Shown: positions 54,498 to 63,963 of the stretch, one piece after another
How positions within the stretch are numbered: position 1 is the first letter of the stretch
Layout: each line of letters starts with the position of its first letter
NCBI GenBank assembly: GCA_964400015.1
Contig: CAYNRR010000002.1
Span: 108,038 to 172,037 of the forward strand
Source: UBA1234 sp964400015
GTDB taxonomy: Bacteria > Bacillota > Clostridia > TANB77 > UBA1234
Direction: 5' to 3'
Length of the DNA stretch: 64,000 bases
Translations under genes and position numbers: made by a program
The notes under the pieces: model-generated
What the model saw: the letters and a program-made list of their open reading frames with translations, nothing else
Databases searched by the model: none
What the model was told of the DNA's origin: nothing

Positions 54498-55214
54498 TTA
54501 CACTATAAAAAGATTAGTTATTGAATCCATCAACTTTAAATACCAAGGAAACATAATTGTGTATGGAATAAACATTGTTATAATTGATGCTATTACAATA
54601 AATGGCCCAAACGCCATATAGTCACTAGATTTTTTTATTTTAAGTATCATTAAAATTATACTTGCTACGGCTCCTATGGCAAATGAAAGTACAAAAATTT
54701 GAATTGTATTATACACTCCAAAAAACATTCCAAGTACTGCCATAAGTTTTACATCTCCCATGCCCATGCCTTCTTTTTTATACGCAATATAAGAGAACAA
54801 TGCAATAAGCATAAATATGCCACCACCTGTTAGCATACCAAATAATAAATCAACACCAGCCATTGCATTATTTATCGTCGTATAATAAATGAAAATTGCT
54901 CCTGCTAGGAAACCAACAAAATTTAATCCATTAGGTATTATTTGTGCTTTTATATCTGCAAATGCATCCATTACTAAAATAATTATTAAAAAAGCATATA
55001 CAAAGAAATTAAGTGTTAAGCCAAATTGTAGTAATAATGCTATTACTAGTGCTGGTGTGATTAGTGCTATCGCTGGAGAAAACCTTCTTTTGGCATAAAT
55101 ACTTTTGAAATTAACTTCTTTATCTTCACTAAATAAATCGACTAGTCCTGCCATAAATGGTGTAATTACTAGTGAAACTAATGCTACTGTAACAAATTTA
55201 AATATTTCTAACAT
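54498..55214 (-). CDS. Prepilin peptidase, A24 family
   Basis: A 238-residue membrane aspartyl protease with seven or eight predicted helices. The catalytic pair is D83 or D87 (VMDAFADIK) and D154 in GMGDVKLM. The N-terminal cysteine-rich methylation domain of full PilD is missing, as in many Gram-positive and archaeal-type enzymes. It would cleave class III signal peptides of pilin-like proteins. No pilin or pilus ATPase genes are in this window, so its substrates are elsewhere. It is the first gene of the five-gene run ending with rnhA. Confidence 0.88.
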   Translation of the reverse strand: MLEIFKFVTVALVSLVITPFMAGLVDLFSEDKEVNFKSIYAKRRFSPAIALITPALVIALLLQFGLTLNFFVYAFLIIILVMDAFADIKAQIIPNGLNFVGFLAGAIFIYYTTINNAMAGVDLLFGMLTGGGIFMLIALFSYIAYKKEGMGMGDVKLMAVLGMFFGVYNTIQIFVLSFAIGAVASIILMILKIKKSSDYMAFGPFIVIASIITMFIPYTIMFPWYLKLMDSITNLFIV

Positions 55215-55336
55215 ACTATCAAACCTTTCTTGTCTTGCGACTACGTAGTATTTTTACAATCTCCTAGACTATATCAATTTTGAATGAAAAAGTCAATAAA
55301 CATAGATACCTATAAATATATCCCTGCCTTTATTTC

Positions 55337-55365
55337 TTGCATATGAAAAACTCATATGATATAAT
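55337..55365 (+). promoter_or_regulatory. SigA-type promoter of the zinc-ribbon gene
   Basis: TTGCAT and TATAAT are separated by 17 bases, giving a ~70-base leader before the ATG at 55443. Confidence 0.65.
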
Positions 55366-55442
55366 GACTTCAGATTAAGTAAGTTTTAGTAATATTTTTA
55401 CATTTTAGAGAAAAACTAAACATATGATTGGAGGAAGTTATT

Positions 55443-55700
55443 ATGGAAATTAAAAAATGTCCTAATTGTGGATCTTTTATCACATCAGATGCAACTTTAT
55501 GTTCATCTTGTGCAAACAAAGCAAACTATGATAAAACTTTATTAAAAAATTATTTTGATTGCGCAGTTTCTTTTGATTCAATATCAGCTGTTTCTGCTGC
55601 AACAGGAGTTTCTCCTAAATCAATTCAACAATATATGCAAGATAACGATTATATAAACTCAGAAATAAATCCAACATCATTTAGTTCTATTCAATATTAA
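55443..55700 (+). CDS. Small zinc-ribbon/helix-turn-helix protein
   Basis: An 85-residue protein. It has an N-terminal CPNCGSFITSDATLCSSC zinc ribbon (two CxxC pairs) and a C-terminal segment AVSAATGVSPKSIQQYMQ that reads as a helix-turn-helix. This is the layout of the YvyF/TIGR03826 flagellar-operon proteins, but it is shorter and no flagellar genes are nearby. I chose the ATG at 55443 with GGAGG upstream. A strong hairpin follows, then tyrS. Confidence 0.75.
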   Translation: MEIKKCPNCGSFITSDATLCSSCANKANYDKTLLKNYFDCAVSFDSISAVSAATGVSPKSIQQYMQDNDYINSEINPTSFSSIQY

Positions 55701-55718
55701 ATAAATTATGTAAGGAAT

Positions 55719-55745
55719 AAAAGAGTCTATACGGACTCTTTTTTG
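55719..55745 (+). terminator. Terminator between the zinc-ribbon gene and tyrS
   Basis: AAGAGTC pairs with GGACTCTT-type arm over a short loop, followed by TTTTTT. It ends ~30 bases before the tyrS start, so tyrS may be partly attenuated. Confidence 0.8.
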
Positions 55746-55775
55746 CTAGATAAAAAATTGAAAGGTGGTATTTTT

Positions 55776-56981
55776 ATGCGTAATGTTTACGATATATTAG
55801 AAGAAAGAGGTTACATCGAACAAGTTACACATGAAGGTTTAAAAGATTGGTTTGATAAAGAAAAAGTTTCTTTCTACATAGGTTTTGACCCAACTGCAGA
55901 TAGTCTTCATGTTGGTCATTTCGTTTCAATGATGGTTGCATCACATATGCAAAAAGCTGGACACAAGCCAATTATTTTAATCGGTGGTGGTACTGCTATG
56001 ATTGGTGATCCTTCTGGTAGAACAGATATGCGTTCTATGATGACTAGAGAAACTATTCAACATAACGTTGAGTGCTTTAAAAAGCAACTTTCAAAATTTG
56101 TTAGCTTTGAAGGTGAAAATGCTGCAGTAATCGTTGATAATGCTGATTGGCTATTAAAACTTAACTATGTTGATTTTATTAGAGATATTGGTGCACACTT
56201 CTCTGTAAATCAAATGCTTACAGCTGAATGTTTTAAGAAAAGACTTGAAAGAGGTTTATCTTTTTTAGAATTCAACTACATGCTTATGCAAGCATATGAT
56301 TTCTTAGTTTTAAATAAAGAATATAATTGTAGCTTAGAGCTTGGTGGAAATGACCAATGGTCAAATATTCTTGCTGGTGCTGATTTGATTAGAAGAAAAG
56401 AACGTAAAACTGCTTTTGGTCTTACTTTCAAATTGTTAACAACAACTGAAGGTGTAAAGATGGGTAAAACAGTAAAAGGAGCTTTGTGGTTAGATGAGAA
56501 TAAAACATCTCCATACGAATTTTACCAATACTTTAGAAATGTTGCTGATGCAGATGTTAAAAATACTATGTGTTTATTAACTTTCTTGCCAATGGACGAA
56601 ATCAACCGTCTTTGCAATGTTGAAGGCGAAAAAATAAATGATGCCAAAAAGGTTTTAGCTTACGAAATCACTAAAATAGTTCATGGTGAAGAAAAAGCAA
56701 AACAAGCTGAAGCTGCCGCAGCAGCATTATTTGGTGGTCAAGGCGATTTAGCAAGCATGCCTACTACAAAGATTGATGCTCTACCTATTTCTATTACAGA
56801 CTTGTTGGTGGCAACAAAACTTGCCCCTTCAAAAGGTCAAGCTAGAATCTTAATTGAACAAGGTGGTATTTCAATTGATGATGAAAAAATAACAGATACA
56901 AACTATATGGTTCAAACAATAAATGAACATATCATAATCAAAAAAGGAAAGAAAACATTCCATAAAGTTGAATTAGCATAG
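55776..56981 (+). CDS. tyrS: Tyrosyl-tRNA synthetase
   Basis: Charges tRNA(Tyr) for translation. The 401-residue protein has the class I signature motifs HVGH (SLHVGHFVSMM) and KMGKT (KMSKS-like), the tyrosine-binding region GGNDQWSNILAGADL, and a C-terminal S4 RNA-binding domain (SKGQARILIEQGGISIDDEK). The ATG at 55776 has AAAGGTGGT upstream. No T-box is seen in the short 75-nt gap. A terminator follows at 56993. Confidence 0.97.
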   Translation: MRNVYDILEERGYIEQVTHEGLKDWFDKEKVSFYIGFDPTADSLHVGHFVSMMVASHMQKAGHKPIILIGGGTAMIGDPSGRTDMRSMMTRETIQHNVECFKKQLSKFVSFEGENAAVIVDNADWLLKLNYVDFIRDIGAHFSVNQMLTAECFKKRLERGLSFLEFNYMLMQAYDFLVLNKEYNCSLELGGNDQWSNILAGADLIRRKERKTAFGLTFKLLTTTEGVKMGKTVKGALWLDENKTSPYEFYQYFRNVADADVKNTMCLLTFLPMDEINRLCNVEGEKINDAKKVLAYEITKIVHGEEKAKQAEAAAAALFGGQGDLASMPTTKIDALPISITDLLVATKLAPSKGQARILIEQGGISIDDEKITDTNYMVQTINEHIIIKKGKKTFHKVELA

Positions 56982-56992
56982 TACAATTAGTA

Positions 56993-57025
56993 AACCCCTC
57001 ACTTTATATAAAAGTGAGGGGTTAT
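56993..57025. terminator. Terminator between tyrS and the HD-domain gene
   Basis: ACCCCTCACTT pairs with AAGTGAGGGGT; it serves the converging tyrS and HD-domain genes, with T-rich flanks on both strands. Confidence 0.8.
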
Positions 57026-57028
57026 ATT

Positions 57029-57709
57029 TTATAATAATGTTGTTCCGTTTATTTCTAAGTGAAACCAAACGCCTAAATAACTTGCTGCATTTTTACACAT
57101 TAACATCCTTTGCAAAAATATCTCAAAATATTTTATTACTGGACATATTTCTGTATCTATTTTTAATCTTAAAACAACTTCTTTCTTACAGTTGTGAAAA
57201 CTTTCTGGAGTATCTATAACTTCAATTTTTGCTTCTTCAACTGCATAGTTTACTCTATCGTGAATGTCAAATCTTGAACGATTAGCAGCTCTTACTCTTG
57301 TTCTATGAACATCTGATTTATCTGCCAATATTAAAGCTGCTGATATTGGGCTAACAGCTGTACCAGTTTGTTCATCATGATTTCCAATAGCCATCATAAT
57401 TTCTGCTGCTTCTCTAACATCCATTCCTCTTTCTTTTAGAAGATTATATGCTATTTGTGCTCCATTATGTGCATGATCATTTCTGTTTACTGCATTTCCT
57501 ATATCATGCATATATCCTGCTATTCTAGCAAGTTCGCACTCTCTTTCAGAATATCCTAAATCCTTTAAAATTCTACTAGCAGTTTCTGAAACAAGTCCAA
57601 CATGTCTAAAGCCATGCTCTGTATAACCAATTTCTTCTAATTGTCTTTCTACTGTTTCTATTAAAATTTTAATCTCTTCATCATTTTTAATTTGTTCGTA
57701 TGTAATCAT
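57029..57709 (-). CDS. HD-domain phosphohydrolase
   Basis: A 226-residue metal-dependent phosphohydrolase. The HD set is visible as H (HGFRHVGLV), HD (GYMHDIGNA), H (NHDEQ) and D (ADKSDVHR). An adjacent HNGAQIAYNLL helix is typical of HD proteins. The substrate is unknown; nucleotides and second messengers are the usual choices. The ATG at 57709 is the better of two starts, with GGAGAG six bases upstream. It is probably a single gene. Confidence 0.88.
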   Translation of the reverse strand: MITYEQIKNDEEIKILIETVERQLEEIGYTEHGFRHVGLVSETASRILKDLGYSERECELARIAGYMHDIGNAVNRNDHAHNGAQIAYNLLKERGMDVREAAEIMMAIGNHDEQTGTAVSPISAALILADKSDVHRTRVRAANRSRFDIHDRVNYAVEEAKIEVIDTPESFHNCKKEVVLRLKIDTEICPVIKYFEIFLQRMLMCKNAASYLGVWFHLEINGTTLL

Positions 57710-57771
57710 ATTCATCTCTCCTCTTATCTATCATTGTTATTATACATCACATATTTTATTATTTACAATGC

Positions 57772-58149
57772 TTATTTGCTTGATATATTTACTCCGACTA
57801 TTCCTCCGATCATTCCAAGCAGTACGTTAAATATTATCGTTGTTATTGTTTGCGATGTCAATGAAAAGTTTCCTATCACGATACTATTTAAAATATATAT
57901 TAACAATATGTATAGCAGTCCAACTATTCCACCTGTCTTCATTCCGTTTTCTTTTGTTTTTACACAAACTAATGAACTTGCTATAAAAACACTTAGTAAG
58001 CTAAAGATGAAAACACACGTATCCATTGAGCTTTCTGGAATCGAAGTGTATGCTAGTAATACAGAATATATCAAGATTTCAAAAAGCATAAATAAGTATC
58101 CTAATATTACACCTTTTCCTATTAAAATCATTTTTACTCTTTTTTCCAA
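57772..58149 (-). CDS. TIGR04086-family membrane protein
   Basis: A 125-residue protein with four predicted membrane helices (~9-30, 40-62, 70-92, 97-120). The pattern GKGVILGYLFMLFEILIYSV and GGIVGLLYILLIY fits the TIGR04086/YrzE family of Firmicutes. Its function is unknown. In many genomes it lies near the secDF or ruvB region, but here it is isolated. The start is TTG with GGAGGGAG six bases upstream; an in-frame ATG six codons on has no site. Confidence 0.75.
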   Translation of the reverse strand: MEKRVKMILIGKGVILGYLFMLFEILIYSVLLAYTSIPESSMDTCVFIFSLLSVFIASSLVCVKTKENGMKTGGIVGLLYILLIYILNSIVIGNFSLTSQTITTIIFNVLLGMIGGIVGVNISSK

Positions 58150-58195
58150 ATCTATCTCCCTCCCTTTTGAATATTATATTTTAAACTGCAAAATA

Positions 58196-58224
58196 TATAC
58201 ATAAAAGGTAAAATATGATATAAT
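58196..58224 (+). promoter_or_regulatory. Promoter of the 58263 zinc-binding gene
   Basis: A good TATAAT lies ~40 bases before the start; the -35 box (TATACA at 17-base spacing) is weak. Confidence 0.45.
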
Positions 58225-58262
58225 GTTCATGCCGAAACCCAAGAGAAATAAGGAGGGGTCTT

Positions 58263-58508
58263 ATGAATTCAACATCAACTTATGCAAGAAGTTTTTTTCT
58301 ACCAGGCAAAAATTTATCAATTTCGGAAAAGAAATTTGTAATGCCAACAGAAAGCTTTTACATTGAATATAGCAGTAATAAAAATGATATGAATATGACA
58401 AGAAACATAGTTTGGATTTGTCCTAAATGTGGTCATACACACGTTGGAGCTACTGCTTCTGGTACGTGTCCTGTGTGTAATTCAAATTACGAAATTAAGG
58501 AAAACTAA
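58263..58508 (+). CDS. Small rubredoxin-like metal-binding protein
   Basis: An 81-residue protein. The N-terminal half has no recognisable motif. The C-terminal half has ICPKCGHTHVGATASGTCPV and CN, two CxxC knuckles with a Gly/Ala loop, as in the rubredoxin-like zinc ribbon at the end of rubrerythrins. It could bind Fe or Zn; no electron partner is near. A GGAGG site precedes the ATG, and a terminator follows. Confidence 0.72.
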   Translation: MNSTSTYARSFFLPGKNLSISEKKFVMPTESFYIEYSSNKNDMNMTRNIVWICPKCGHTHVGATASGTCPVCNSNYEIKEN

Positions 58509-58512
58509 TTTA

Positions 58513-58540
58513 AAAAGAGGCTTATAAAAGCCTCTTTTTC
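58513..58540. terminator. Terminator between the rubredoxin-like and HAD genes
   Basis: AAAAAGAGGC pairs with GCCTCTTTTT around a short loop, with T/A runs on both sides; it serves both converging genes. Confidence 0.82.
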
Positions 58541-59430
58541 TATGCGTAATATCTATTATTTTCTAAAATATATCTTTCTAAAACAACTGCAACACCGTCT
58601 TTATCATTTGAAGGTGCAACAACAGAGGCAACTTCTTTTACAACCGGCGAGCCATTATTCATTGCTACTCCCAAGCCTGCATTTTTTATCATATGCACAT
58701 CATTGAAATTATCGCCAATTGCAATGACTTCATATGGTTTGATGTTAAGTTTATCTATCAAATTTTCAATTGCAGACCACTTATTAGTATTCTTTGGTAA
58801 CAATTCTGCATAACTATAATTCAAAAATATTTCTTTTTCTCCATCAATAATTTTCTTAGTAGAAACGTGTGGTGCAACCATTAAATCTACATTTTCATAA
58901 TTTTTTAATTTGTTAACTATTGAATTATAAATAGCTCTATCCTGATCGCAAACTATAATTCTTGTTATAGGCTCATCAAGATTTTCAACACACTTTCTTC
59001 CACCGTATACAATTTCGCTTATACCTGTTGCTTCATCTCTGCAATGATGACGTTGCTTATAAAACGCTAGTGCCATATGCTTTAAATCTTTTACTATAAT
59101 TTTTTCTGTAGTAAATACCATATAATAAATATCATTTTCTATGCACGCATCTAGGATATTTAAAACAACATCTTTCTCTATGTATGCTTCATATAACATT
59201 TTGTTTTCAAGACGGTCATAAATTACAGCACCATTATCACAAATCATATATCTATCAGAGTTTATTTCTTCTGCAATTTTCTTAGTAGATGAAGTAACTC
59301 TTCCAGATGTAAGTACAACTTTTACACCATTTCGCGTAACACGACGTATTGCTTCCTTAGTACGAAGTGAAAGCTGACCTCTTGAATTTAATAAAGTTCC
59401 ATCAATATCAATCGCTACAAATTTGTACAT
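58540..59430 (-). CDS. Cof-type HAD phosphatase
   Basis: A 296-residue HAD-superfamily hydrolase of the Cof/type IIB group. It has motif I (FVAIDIDGTLLNSRG, D8/D10), motif II (VVLTSGR), a cap domain between about 85 and 205, and motif IV GDNFNDVHMI. Such enzymes dephosphorylate sugar phosphates or cofactors; the real substrate cannot be told. It lies downstream of the transglutaminase/SLH gene with a hairpin between. GGAG precedes the ATG. Confidence 0.92.
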   Translation of the reverse strand: MYKFVAIDIDGTLLNSRGQLSLRTKEAIRRVTRNGVKVVLTSGRVTSSTKKIAEEINSDRYMICDNGAVIYDRLENKMLYEAYIEKDVVLNILDACIENDIYYMVFTTEKIIVKDLKHMALAFYKQRHHCRDEATGISEIVYGGRKCVENLDEPITRIIVCDQDRAIYNSIVNKLKNYENVDLMVAPHVSTKKIIDGEKEIFLNYSYAELLPKNTNKWSAIENLIDKLNIKPYEVIAIGDNFNDVHMIKNAGLGVAMNNGSPVVKEVASVVAPSNDKDGVAVVLERYILENNRYYA

Positions 59431-59445
59431 TTTTATCTCCTTATA

Positions 59446-59480
59446 AACAAATATGATGTATTATAAAACACATCATATTA
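59446..59480 (-). terminator. Terminator of the transglutaminase/SLH gene
   Basis: AATATGATGT pairs perfectly with ACATCATATT, followed by TTGTTT on the minus strand. Confidence 0.7.
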
Positions 59481-59488
59481 TTTAAATT

Positions 59489-61078
59489 TTATTCTGTTAT
59501 AGTATAAACATTAGTAGAAATATATCTACCTAAAATTACTGCCATTTCTGCTCTTGTAATAGGATTGTTTGGCTTGTATGTGCCATCTGGATAACCTGTT
59601 ACAAGTCCATTAGATGCAGCTTTCAGTATGCTACTTCTAAAATTAGTTGTTAGTTTTACGTCCGAAAAAGATATTGAAGAATCATATACTTCATCAATAA
59701 ACAAATCCATTAAAGCTACAACTTCTCCTCTTGTAATTGCTTTATTCATATACATATTACCTGCACCAAAAACATTAGCAACACTTTCAAATCCCATCGC
59801 AGATCTATCACCAGGATTTATAGTTTGATAACATCTAAGCAGATAATCATATTCATCTTTAGACCAGTGATTTAATGGATAATCACTATAATAGTAAACT
59901 AATCCACCTTCTGCTGCTTGAGTTTCATAATACTCTAATAGTCTTGATAACATACATATAAACTCAATTCTTGATATTTTATTTTCTGGACCATATTCAC
60001 TTTCAGAATATCCCTCAACTATTCCTTTAGCATATAAGTTTTGAATGTCATCACTTGCCCATTTTACATTTTCCAAATCTAGAAATGTATTTTTCTTTTC
60101 TGGTTGAACATCATCTTTAAGCATTACTGTTTCTTTATATTCTATTTCATTAACGCCTTTAATTCTTCTATTAGCTTTATCAAAATTATATACACCTACA
60201 GCAATATATTCAGCTTTTTCAATTTTGCAAAAAGATTTCAAATAAGCTGTTCTTTCGCCATTGACAGTATAAATAATAGTTGGTTCAACAGGCACCCAAC
60301 CATATCCGTCTAAATAAATCTCTGCCCATACGTGATTTAATAATTTTTTACCGACTAAAACGTCAGAATCACCACTATAGTCGCCACTTTCATATACGTT
60401 TTCTACTTTATACCCTTCGATAGCTCTACTTGGAATATCTACTGCTCTACATAAAGCTATAAATAATGTAGTAAACTCTTCGCAAACACCTTTCATGTTT
60501 TTAAATGCTGATAACGCACCTTGATTAGCATATGCAGATGAAGTATCATAAGACATATTTACATTCACATATTCAAATATAGCTTGTGCTTTTTTATAAT
60601 CAGTAGACAAGCCTTCTGTGATTTCTTTGGCTTTGGCTATAATCTCAGGTTCATCTGATTCGATTCTCGTTGAAGGTTCTAAATACTTTTTAGTTTCAGT
60701 ATTTATAGCTGAATCACTTCTTGCTGGGATATCTACTTCAAAAGTATCTGTTTCACAATCTCTCTTCAATGTGATTTTGAATTTTTGATCAGGCAACAAT
60801 CCTGTTACATCGTAATACGCATATAAATTTCCATATTCATCCTCACGCATTTCATCAGGCATTGGAGTAATAACAATTTCATTATCTTTTTGATATTGAA
60901 CAAAATTTGTATTACCAACCAAAACTTCTATAAAACCAGATGGTAACGCAGTTTTTCTGGTACTTTCATAAACCATTTCTTTAGAAACTATATAATCATT
61001 TTGACCTGCAAATACATTATTCGCAAGTGTGCCAATTAAAATTAACGTTAAAAACAATACTTTTGAAAACTTCTTCAT
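59489..61078 (-). CDS. Exported transglutaminase-like protein with SLH repeats
   Basis: A 529-residue surface protein. A signal peptide (1-24) is followed by a beta domain. The transglutaminase-like core has Cys199 in KGVCEEF and His249 in LNHVWAEIYLDG; the third position is Glu265 in PVEPT, where most members have Asp. Three SLH motifs (~345-529) then bind the wall; the last, NGLVTGYPDGTYKPNNPITR, is canonical and the middle one is divergent. It may cross-link or hydrolyse surface proteins. The ATG at 61078 is preceded by GGGG; an upstream ATG lacks a site. Confidence 0.88.
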   Translation of the reverse strand: MKKFSKVLFLTLILIGTLANNVFAGQNDYIVSKEMVYESTRKTALPSGFIEVLVGNTNFVQYQKDNEIVITPMPDEMREDEYGNLYAYYDVTGLLPDQKFKITLKRDCETDTFEVDIPARSDSAINTETKKYLEPSTRIESDEPEIIAKAKEITEGLSTDYKKAQAIFEYVNVNMSYDTSSAYANQGALSAFKNMKGVCEEFTTLFIALCRAVDIPSRAIEGYKVENVYESGDYSGDSDVLVGKKLLNHVWAEIYLDGYGWVPVEPTIIYTVNGERTAYLKSFCKIEKAEYIAVGVYNFDKANRRIKGVNEIEYKETVMLKDDVQPEKKNTFLDLENVKWASDDIQNLYAKGIVEGYSESEYGPENKISRIEFICMLSRLLEYYETQAAEGGLVYYYSDYPLNHWSKDEYDYLLRCYQTINPGDRSAMGFESVANVFGAGNMYMNKAITRGEVVALMDLFIDEVYDSSISFSDVKLTTNFRSSILKAASNGLVTGYPDGTYKPNNPITRAEMAVILGRYISTNVYTITE

Positions 61079-61185
61079 TTGTAAACCCCTTTCGCACATA
61101 TCCTGATAATATTTTATCTATAATACCAAATAAAATCAATAGATAATCTGTTATAATTTTACTTTTATTATGATTTTTGACATCA

Positions 61186-61222
61186 AAAAAGGATTTGAGT
61201 TAAAACCCAAATCCTTTATAAA
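61186..61222 (-). terminator. Terminator of the large SLH-protein gene
   Basis: AAAGGATTTGGGT pairs with its near complement ACTCAAATCCTTT, followed by TTTTTT-rich sequence on the minus strand. Confidence 0.8.
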
Positions 61223-61231
61223 ATTCATATA

Positions 61232-63754
61232 TTATTCAGCGTTTTCTGTACCATCATCTTCGTTCATTGAGAATGTATGCTCATCTCTTGTTGCTTCAAT
61301 AATATCTGCGAATAATTCATGTTTCTTAGATACATCGTCAAATCCTGATTTTGTTTTTGAGTTAACACTTGCTGGAGCTCTTAATAGATAGAAGTTTACA
61401 AGTTGAGCAACTTCAGCTCTTGTGATTTCTTCATCCAATTCGATTTCATCTTCATCCTCTGTTAAAGGAAGCATGTTTAATCTAGCAAGTAAAGTAACTT
61501 CTTCTAATGCCCAGTGTGAATAAATTTTCTTACCATCTACGATGTAGTATCTTGTAGAATCAGCATATACTTTAATGTTGTTTTCAACATCTTTGATTTC
61601 TAATCCTTCAATACCTTCATCTTCTGCTGTTTCTTCAACCATGCAAGCTAAGATTTTAATAAATTCAGCTTTTGTCATAGAATCATTTGGTTTAAATTTA
61701 CCACTTGTATAACCGTTAATTAAACCAGCTTTTGAAGCAGCTACGATAGCTTTTCTAGCTTCTAAGTATGTTTCATCTAAATCTGTGAATACATCTGTTA
61801 CTTTTTCGTTTTTGTAGTTTAGTCCATAAATTCTAGCAAGTACTAGAGCACCTTCAGCTCTTGTAATTGTATCATCTGGTCTAAATGTATTTCCTTCTTC
61901 ATCACCGAACATATATGGTTCGTGTGTATCATCGATTTCTTGATCATATTCTTCAACGATTAAGTTGATTACTGTTGATCTATCCATTTCTTTTTTACCT
62001 TTTAAGATAGCTGCTGATGGATAAATTCTTTCAAAATCATATTTAGATTTTGTGAAAGCTGTGTAAGCTAGTTTTACAACTAATGTACCAGCTTCATCTT
62101 CTTTTAATCCGTTTGGGAATTCCCAAGTGATTGTATCTTCGTCTTTATCAAGTTTTCCACCGTTTGTATCTTTAACTTCATATTTCAATGGAATGTCAAA
62201 TACTATTGAAACTTTTGAATCAATATCATCACCTGTTCCATTTTTGTAATCTATAAAGTATGTAACAACTTCATCTAATGCATAGATGTTTTTATTTGCT
62301 TTGTCTTCTTCTTCAGAATCATTTCTTAAATTGATTGATAATTCTGTTATTTCATCGTTTTCTTCCATCCATGGTTCAATATCTAATTGACCATCTTTAG
62401 TATCAACGAATTTTAATGTATATGTTTTAACTCCTGTTGTAGAACCATCTTCTGCAACTGCTTCAACATATAGTTTTAATGTTTTACCTGCTTTTTCATT
62501 TGGAACTTCAAACTTAGCTGTGGCTTTATATACTTTTTCAGCATCGTCTGTTCCAAAGTAATATTTAATATAATCAACTGTTGTATTCTTTACAGAAGCG
62601 TTTACTGTAACTTTTTCTCCACCAACAACTTCATATGTTTTACCAGCTGTAATTGTTGTAGAATCTAATTTTACGTTCATTGTTATTGAAGATGCTTCTG
62701 CTGGAATCTTAAAGATATATTTCTTTTGGCTTAAAGTTGTGCCATCTTCGTATGTAGCTTTTACATATAATGTATGTGTTGAACCTGCTTCAAAATCAGG
62801 AATTCTTGTTGCATAGCTAGATGTATTAGCTACTGTTGACCAATCATCATTATCCCATTTGAAGTATAATTTTGTTACTTCATCTGCAGGTGTTGCTGTA
62901 ATTTTTAGTGATTCACTTGGATTTGCTGTTGTTGTTGAATTTGCAGTTAAAGTTTTACCAGCATGTGCAACTGTAATGTCTTTTGTTGATGGTGTTGGTT
63001 TTTCTTCTTCTACTTTTGGATAAACCAATGCAATTTGGATCCAACCTGTTTTTGTAACAGTATTTGGTTCGCCATTGTCGTTGTTAGCTACTGCTTCAAC
63101 AAATAAATACATTTTTGTACCTGGATCTTCTTTTGGTACTACGATTTCAATTTCATCTTCATATATATCTGTTGTTGCACCTAAAGATGTTTTGTAATAA
63201 CGATATCCAATTCTTTGAATACCAGCTTCTGAGGATGCTTTTACTTTAATTGTTTCGCCACCTTCAACGTTTACTGAACTTAAGTGTGTTAATGTTTTTG
63301 AACCTAGTTTGATAGTCATATCAACTTCGCATTCTTGTTCTTCTTCTTCTTTTTCAACGAATTTTAAATAAAAACTTTTCCAACCAGCTGTTACAACTTC
63401 ATTATTATTGCTTTTGTCATAACCAGAAGCTTTCATATAAACTTGTACTTTATCGCCAGCTTTATATGTTGTTGGTACAGTTTTTACAACTCTATCAGTA
63501 TTAAAATGAAGAGTATCTTCACTACCGATTTTATAGCTTAATGTTTCTATTGCTCCTACTTTTGAAGATGCTTCAAAAACAAGTTTTTCTCCACCTTCAA
63601 CTTCGTAAGTCTCACCAAATGTAAGTTCTTTGCCATCTAGTGTTACTTCGTAACTTACAGTGTCAGCAGCATTTACAACTACTATTGGTAGTATAGCTGT
63701 TGCTAACATTACTACGCTCAATATGAATGATATTCTTTTCTTAAAAATATTCAT
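61232..63754 (-). CDS. Large exported SLH-domain surface protein
   Basis: An 840-residue exported protein. It has a signal peptide (1-30, ending VNAAD) and five to six beta-rich repeats of ~85 residues (~30-470). Each repeat has a GKTYEVVGGEKVTVNASVK-like core. A linker with an acidic/Asp-rich domain follows, then three SLH motifs (~650-800; NTFRPDDTITRAEGALVLAR, GLINGYTSGKFKPNDSMTKA and EEITRAEVAQLVNFYLL). The SLH motifs attach it to the secondary wall polymer. It could be an S-layer or adhesin component. The ATG at 63754 has GGAGG seven bases upstream. It has its own promoter and terminator. Confidence 0.9.
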   Translation of the reverse strand: MNIFKKRISFILSVVMLATAILPIVVVNAADTVSYEVTLDGKELTFGETYEVEGGEKLVFEASSKVGAIETLSYKIGSEDTLHFNTDRVVKTVPTTYKAGDKVQVYMKASGYDKSNNNEVVTAGWKSFYLKFVEKEEEEQECEVDMTIKLGSKTLTHLSSVNVEGGETIKVKASSEAGIQRIGYRYYKTSLGATTDIYEDEIEIVVPKEDPGTKMYLFVEAVANNDNGEPNTVTKTGWIQIALVYPKVEEEKPTPSTKDITVAHAGKTLTANSTTTANPSESLKITATPADEVTKLYFKWDNDDWSTVANTSSYATRIPDFEAGSTHTLYVKATYEDGTTLSQKKYIFKIPAEASSITMNVKLDSTTITAGKTYEVVGGEKVTVNASVKNTTVDYIKYYFGTDDAEKVYKATAKFEVPNEKAGKTLKLYVEAVAEDGSTTGVKTYTLKFVDTKDGQLDIEPWMEENDEITELSINLRNDSEEEDKANKNIYALDEVVTYFIDYKNGTGDDIDSKVSIVFDIPLKYEVKDTNGGKLDKDEDTITWEFPNGLKEDEAGTLVVKLAYTAFTKSKYDFERIYPSAAILKGKKEMDRSTVINLIVEEYDQEIDDTHEPYMFGDEEGNTFRPDDTITRAEGALVLARIYGLNYKNEKVTDVFTDLDETYLEARKAIVAASKAGLINGYTSGKFKPNDSMTKAEFIKILACMVEETAEDEGIEGLEIKDVENNIKVYADSTRYYIVDGKKIYSHWALEEVTLLARLNMLPLTEDEDEIELDEEITRAEVAQLVNFYLLRAPASVNSKTKSGFDDVSKKHELFADIIEATRDEHTFSMNEDDGTENAE

Positions 63755-63800
63755 AAATAAACCTCCTAAATATTCTTTCGTGAATTTCATCACCGTTTTC

Positions 63801-63829
63801 ATAATAACACAAATGTAGAAAAAAATCAA
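63801..63829 (-). promoter_or_regulatory. SigA-type promoter of the SLH-protein gene
   Basis: TTGATT and TATTAT are separated by 17 bases on the minus strand. Confidence 0.55.
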
Positions 63830-63881
63830 CAAAATTATGTAAATTATCACATTTTTTGGAAATTATTTTTCACCTATAGTA

Positions 63882-63926
63882 AAACACGTGCTAACATTTG
63901 AAATTTCAATATTAGCACGCGTTTTT
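63882..63926. terminator. Terminator between the SLH gene and the edge gene
   Basis: AACACGTGCTAA pairs with TTAGCACGCGTT over a 15-base loop, followed by TTTTTATT on the plus strand and TTTTAC on the minus strand. It probably ends the minus-strand gene entering from the right. Confidence 0.7.
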
Positions 63927-63963
63927 TATTCTATATATTTATTCTATATATTATGCCTCTATC

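Noticed and set aside
55701..55775. T-box leader upstream of tyrS
   Set aside because: The gap is only 75 nt and lacks the T-box sequence; it holds a plain terminator of the gene before.
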